Assembly: GCF_003350475.1 (NCBI RefSeq)
Contig: NZ_QQAV01000006.1
Coordinates: 248,001 to 312,000 of the forward strand
Source: Pseudacidovorax intermedius
GTDB lineage: Bacteria; Pseudomonadota; Gammaproteobacteria; Burkholderiales; Burkholderiaceae_C
Direction: 5' to 3'
DNA: 64,000 bases
Position 1 is the first letter of the stretch, and every line of letters starts with the position of its first letter. This document shows positions 61,096 to 64,000 of the stretch, piece after piece. The translations under genes were made by a program, and so were the position numbers. A model generated the notes under the pieces. That model searched no databases and was not told where the DNA came from. It was given only the letters and a program-made list of their open reading frames with translations.

Positions 61096-61314
61096 ATGAA
61101 CACTGCCTCGCTTTCTAGACCTCGGCAGGATGCACTGCGCATCGAGCTTCCGCGGGTGGCCAACCTTCTGCAACGCCGGCGTGCCGGCGAGATCGATGAA
61201 GCGACGATCGACGATCTGGTGGCCTTGTCCTGGCTGGAATGGATGGGTGGATCGCTCCAACTCACGACCACCGGCTCCAACATCTGCAGGCAGCAGAAGC
61301 TGAGGGAGGACTGA
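61096..61314 (+). CDS. Hypothetical protein (72 aa)
   Basis: Not recognised. Basic and helical; LRIELPRVANLLQRRRAGEI is the longest helix and TIDDLVALSWLEWMGGSLQL may form a small winged-helix end. ATG 61096 has GGAAGGG 7 bp upstream, a good site. Divergent from the infA-side genes. Confidence 0.6.
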   Translation: MNTASLSRPRQDALRIELPRVANLLQRRRAGEIDEATIDDLVALSWLEWMGGSLQLTTTGSNICRQQKLRED

Positions 61315-61413
61315 GCACCCCCCGGCCGTCGCATCCCCCCGCGTCGGTCCCGTCCTTCATGGCTTTGGGCGCCTTCGTGCGGCGCAGAAGGCGAGGCATA
61401 CCAAAGTGGCGGC

Positions 61414-61536
61414 ATGCAACATGGTGATCCTCATACCTCCAAGAAGGCCACACGGGTGGGCTTTGCCGTCTGGGCCTGGATCGCGGCCTGCCTGGTAGCG
61501 GTCTTCCTGGTGTGGATGTTGGTGCTGCGTCCGTGA
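61414..61536 (+). CDS. Single-helix small membrane protein (40 aa)
   Basis: The ORF MQHGDPHTSKKATRVGFA is followed by a single strongly hydrophobic helix (about residues 16-38, VWAWIAACLVAVFLVWMLVL) and stops at RP. Shape and length suit a small inner-membrane protein with a cytoplasmic basic N-terminus. The ribosome site is weak and no family is recognised, so it remains tentative. Confidence 0.4.
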   Translation: MQHGDPHTSKKATRVGFAVWAWIAACLVAVFLVWMLVLRP

Positions 61537-61720
61537 GGCTCGGCGCGACGGCTCCCTGCGACACAAGGGTGTCAGAAATGACGGTTATGGGGGCTATCCA
61601 GTTTTTCTGTGGAAAACGTTGGGGATAAGGTGGTGGCGGCGTCGCCAAACCCCATTGTTGCGGTGTGTTTCCTTGGATTGCTGCTTATCTGAGCAGTCCG
61701 ACGGGGCGCCTCGGGGCCTC

Positions 61721-63055
61721 TCAGCCCCGGCCGGCCCGTACCTCGGGCACCACGCGGGCATTGCGGCGGAACGTCCAGTAGGCACTCGCCCAGTCCATCA
61801 GCACGATCAGCCGGTTGCGAAAGCCGATCAGGAAATAGACGTGCACGAACAACCAGAACAGCCAGGCCGGATAGCCCGAAAAGCGCAGCGCGCCGAAAGG
61901 CGTGGGCACATCGGCCACTGCCGCGTTGCGGCCGATGGTGGCCAGGCTGCCCCAATCCTTGTAGCGGAAGGCCTGTGTGGGACGTCCGGCCCGGCGGGCA
62001 AGGATGTTGCGGGCAGCGGTGCGTCCCATCTGCTTGGCGGCCGGTGAGACGCCCGGCACGGGTCGGGGCGCCTGTCCCGGCACATGGCTCATCGCCGCCG
62101 CCAGATCGCCCACCACGCTGATTTCCGGATGACCCGGCAGGCTCAGGTCGGCCTGCACGCGGATCCGCCCCGCGCGGTCGCATTCGGCGCCGGTGGCCTC
62201 GCCGAGCAGACGCCCCAAGGGCGATGCGGCCACGCCGGCGGCCCAGATCACGCAGCGGCTGTCGATGCGGACGATGTCGCCTTCCGCACCGCCTTCGCGC
62301 ACCTCCAGCCCGTGGGCATCGATGCGCGTCACCATGGCATTGAGCCGGACCTTCACACCCAGCCTTTCGAGTTGCTGCCGGGCCCGTTCGCTCAGGCGCT
62401 CGGGCATGGCCTGGAGAACGCGCCCGCTGCCCTCGACCAGCAAGACCTCGGCCGTCGACGGAACGATGCGGCGGAACTCGCCCGCCAGCGTATGCCGGGC
62501 AATCTCGGCCAGAGTGCCCGCCATCTCGACCCCCGTGGGGCCTCCGCCGATCACCACAAAGGTGAGCAGGGCGCGTCGGCGTTCGGGGTCTTCCTCGAGT
62601 TCGGCCCGCTCGAAGGCTGTCAGTACCCGGCGCCGGATCTCGAAGGCATCGGCCAAGGTCTTGAGTCCCGGCGCATCGGCCGCCCATTCGTCATGGCCAA
62701 AGTAGCTGTGCGTGGCCCCCGCGGCCACAATGAGATGGTCGTAGGAGATGGCATGGCCATTGGTGAGGTGCACGCACCTCGCTGCCGCGTCGATCCCGTC
62801 CACCTCGCCGAGCAGGGTGGTCACATTCGGCTGCTTGCGGAACAGCCAGCGTGATGGGGCCGCGATGGAGGGAGCCGCGAGCCCCGCCGTGGCCACCTGG
62901 TAGAGCAAGGGTTGGAAGAGATGATGGTTGGTCTTCTCGATCACCACGATGTCCAGCTTCTCTCCGCGCAAGGTGCGCGCGGCCTCGAGGCCGCCGAAAC
63001 CGCAGCCGACGATCACCACGCGTGGAAGGGCAGGAGCGTTTTGCGTAGAAGGCAT
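61721..63055 (-). CDS. ndh: Type II NADH dehydrogenase / FAD-dependent oxidoreductase
   Basis: 444 residues. The FAD Rossmann motif VGCGFGGLEAA is at residues 16-26 and a second, NADH-binding motif VIGGGPTGVEMAG is at about 168-180; ISVVGDLAA near residue 320 is the FAD-ring ATG/GD motif. Hydrophobic C-terminal helix (FSGYPAWLFWLFVHVYFLIG) fits the membrane-binding region of NDH-2. Donates NADH electrons to quinone without proton pumping. Confidence 0.93.
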   Translation of the reverse strand: MPSTQNAPALPRVVIVGCGFGGLEAARTLRGEKLDIVVIEKTNHHLFQPLLYQVATAGLAAPSIAAPSRWLFRKQPNVTTLLGEVDGIDAAARCVHLTNGHAISYDHLIVAAGATHSYFGHDEWAADAPGLKTLADAFEIRRRVLTAFERAELEEDPERRRALLTFVVIGGGPTGVEMAGTLAEIARHTLAGEFRRIVPSTAEVLLVEGSGRVLQAMPERLSERARQQLERLGVKVRLNAMVTRIDAHGLEVREGGAEGDIVRIDSRCVIWAAGVAASPLGRLLGEATGAECDRAGRIRVQADLSLPGHPEISVVGDLAAAMSHVPGQAPRPVPGVSPAAKQMGRTAARNILARRAGRPTQAFRYKDWGSLATIGRNAAVADVPTPFGALRFSGYPAWLFWLFVHVYFLIGFRNRLIVLMDWASAYWTFRRNARVVPEVRAGRG

Positions 63056-63205
63056 CGGGCCATTATGAAAGTGGGGGCCGGGGCGTCGGCGACGCAGGAG
63101 GGCTGCGCGCTTTCGTCCTACGTTTCGTGGCCATTCGGCCGGCTACAAACACCGATCCGCGACGGCCGGCCAGGTTGCCGGGGGCCGGAACACCCACGGA
63201 GACTC

Positions 63206-64000
63206 ATGACTTCCACCCATCCGAGATCCGCTTTCGAGAGCGTCGATCTGCTGAAGGCGTACCGGCAGGTCCGTGCACACAGCATGGCCCTTGCAGCGCC
63301 TCTGTCCGCCGAAGACCATTGCATCCAGTCGATGCCCGATGCGAGCCCGACCAAATGGCATCTGGCGCACACCACCTGGTTCTTCGAGGCCGTGCTGCTC
63401 GATCACCATGCCGAAGGCTACCAGGCGATGGATCGGCGCTTCCACTACCTTTTCAACTCGTACTACGAAGCGCTGGGACCGCGGCATCCACGGCCACAAC
63501 GCGGACTGCTGACCCGGCCTTCGCTGGACGAAGTGCTGGCCTACCGCCGCCACGTGGACGCTGCGGTGGAGACCCTGCTTTCATCGGCCGATTCACAAGC
63601 GCTGGGGCGCATCGAGCCGGTGCTCACGCTGGGTCTCAACCATGAGCAGCAGCATCAGGAGTTGCTGCTCACCGACATCCTGCATGCCTTCTCCTGCAAC
63701 CCGCTGCTGCCCGCCTATCGTGCGCCCTCCGCCCCTGCACTGCGCCTCGCGGGGGCACCGCCTTCGCTGGCCTGGCTGGAGCATCCCGGCGGAATGGCCG
63801 CCATCGGGCATGACGGCGAGGGCTTCGCCTTCGACAACGAGGGGCCGCGCCATGCGGTGTTGCTGCAACCCTTTGCCATCTCCGACCGTCTCGTGACCTG
63901 TGGCGAGTTCGCGCAGTTCATCGCCGATGGGGGCTACGAGCAGGCACGCTGGTGGCTGTCGGACGGGTGGGCGGCGGTGCAGTCGAACGGCTGGCGTCAC
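63206..64000 (+). CDS. egtB: Ergothioneine biosynthesis sulfoxide synthase EgtB (3' end outside window)
   Basis: 265 residues visible, frame open at the right edge. The N-terminal DinB-like domain has H52 in WHLAHTTWFFE and the iron-binding HX3HXE, H146-H150-E152 (LNHEQQHQELL). The formylglycine-generating-enzyme-like domain starts near residue 210 and continues outside. EgtB joins gamma-glutamylcysteine or cysteine to hercynine using O2. ATG 63206 with GGAGAC upstream. egtD, its usual partner, is probably just beyond the edge. Confidence 0.93.
   Translation, partial: MTSTHPRSAFESVDLLKAYRQVRAHSMALAAPLSAEDHCIQSMPDASPTKWHLAHTTWFFEAVLLDHHAEGYQAMDRRFHYLFNSYYEALGPRHPRPQRGLLTRPSLDEVLAYRRHVDAAVETLLSSADSQALGRIEPVLTLGLNHEQQHQELLLTDILHAFSCNPLLPAYRAPSAPALRLAGAPPSLAWLEHPGGMAAIGHDGEGFAFDNEGPRHAVLLQPFAISDRLVTCGEFAQFIADGGYEQARWWLSDGWAAVQSNGWRH

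Overview
This window looks like chromosome from a high-GC betaproteobacterium of the order Burkholderiales, most likely family Comamonadaceae (Variovorax/Acidovorax-like). The reasons are the G+C-rich coding sequence, the many substrate-binding proteins and LysR regulators, a Bug/TctC-type binding protein, a HAAT (liv-type) operon, a nagG/nagH-like salicylate hydroxylase under a NahR-type regulator, and a small RRM protein next to infA. I saw no tRNA, rRNA or CRISPR array.

Layout. 1-3.6 kb: secreted phospholipase C (cut by the window edge) behind a lipoprotein phosphodiesterase. 4-7.1 kb: DeoR regulator, then a sulfide/persulfide module (two YeeE/YedE proteins, ArsR repressor, persulfide dioxygenase) around a perfect 16-bp inverted repeat. 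7.1-13.7 kb: complete TetR-controlled RND efflux operon. 13.8-21.4 kb: an IS5-type transposase scrap, then a DUF6351 lipoprotein, acyl-CoA ligase, SDR, AraC regulator and SCP2-type thiolase, which look like a side-chain beta-oxidation island. 21.5-30.4 kb: a sigma-54 activator, a -24/-12 promoter and a HAAT operon that carries a secreted PHB-depolymerase-like enzyme and ends in an alpha/beta hydrolase.

30.4-33.7 kb: a degenerate chromosomal integron, visibly richer in A+T than its surroundings. It has three attC-like sites, three cassette ORFs on the minus strand, a GTTAGGC attI-side core, and a frameshifted, truncated intI on the plus strand, in the normal divergent arrangement. Cassette 1 fuses a jelly-roll-like domain to a nucleoside-deoxyribosyltransferase/TIR-like domain and is a candidate defence effector. 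Cassette 3 is an unrecognised 294-residue protein.

33.9-46 kb: a DUF2383 ferritin-like protein, an acetyltransferase, a hybrid histidine kinase, a signal-less substrate-binding protein behind a NahR-like LysR, nagGH-like oxygenase genes without electron-transfer partners, an AAA_14/DUF4143 ATPase and a GDPD. 46-55.9 kb: Bug protein, polar amino-acid-type ABC transporter with GntR, and a tightly overlapped pyrE-like/carbamoylase/pyrK/pyrD operon divergent from a LysR gene, possibly an orotate or pyrimidine salvage/catabolic unit. 56-64 kb: diguanylate cyclase, acyl-CoA ligase, terminator, RRM protein, infA, small proteins, type II NADH dehydrogenase and the start of egtB.

Starts were chosen from the domain beginning, Shine-Dalgarno sequences and overlaps. 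Family names rest on recognised motifs; no database search was run.
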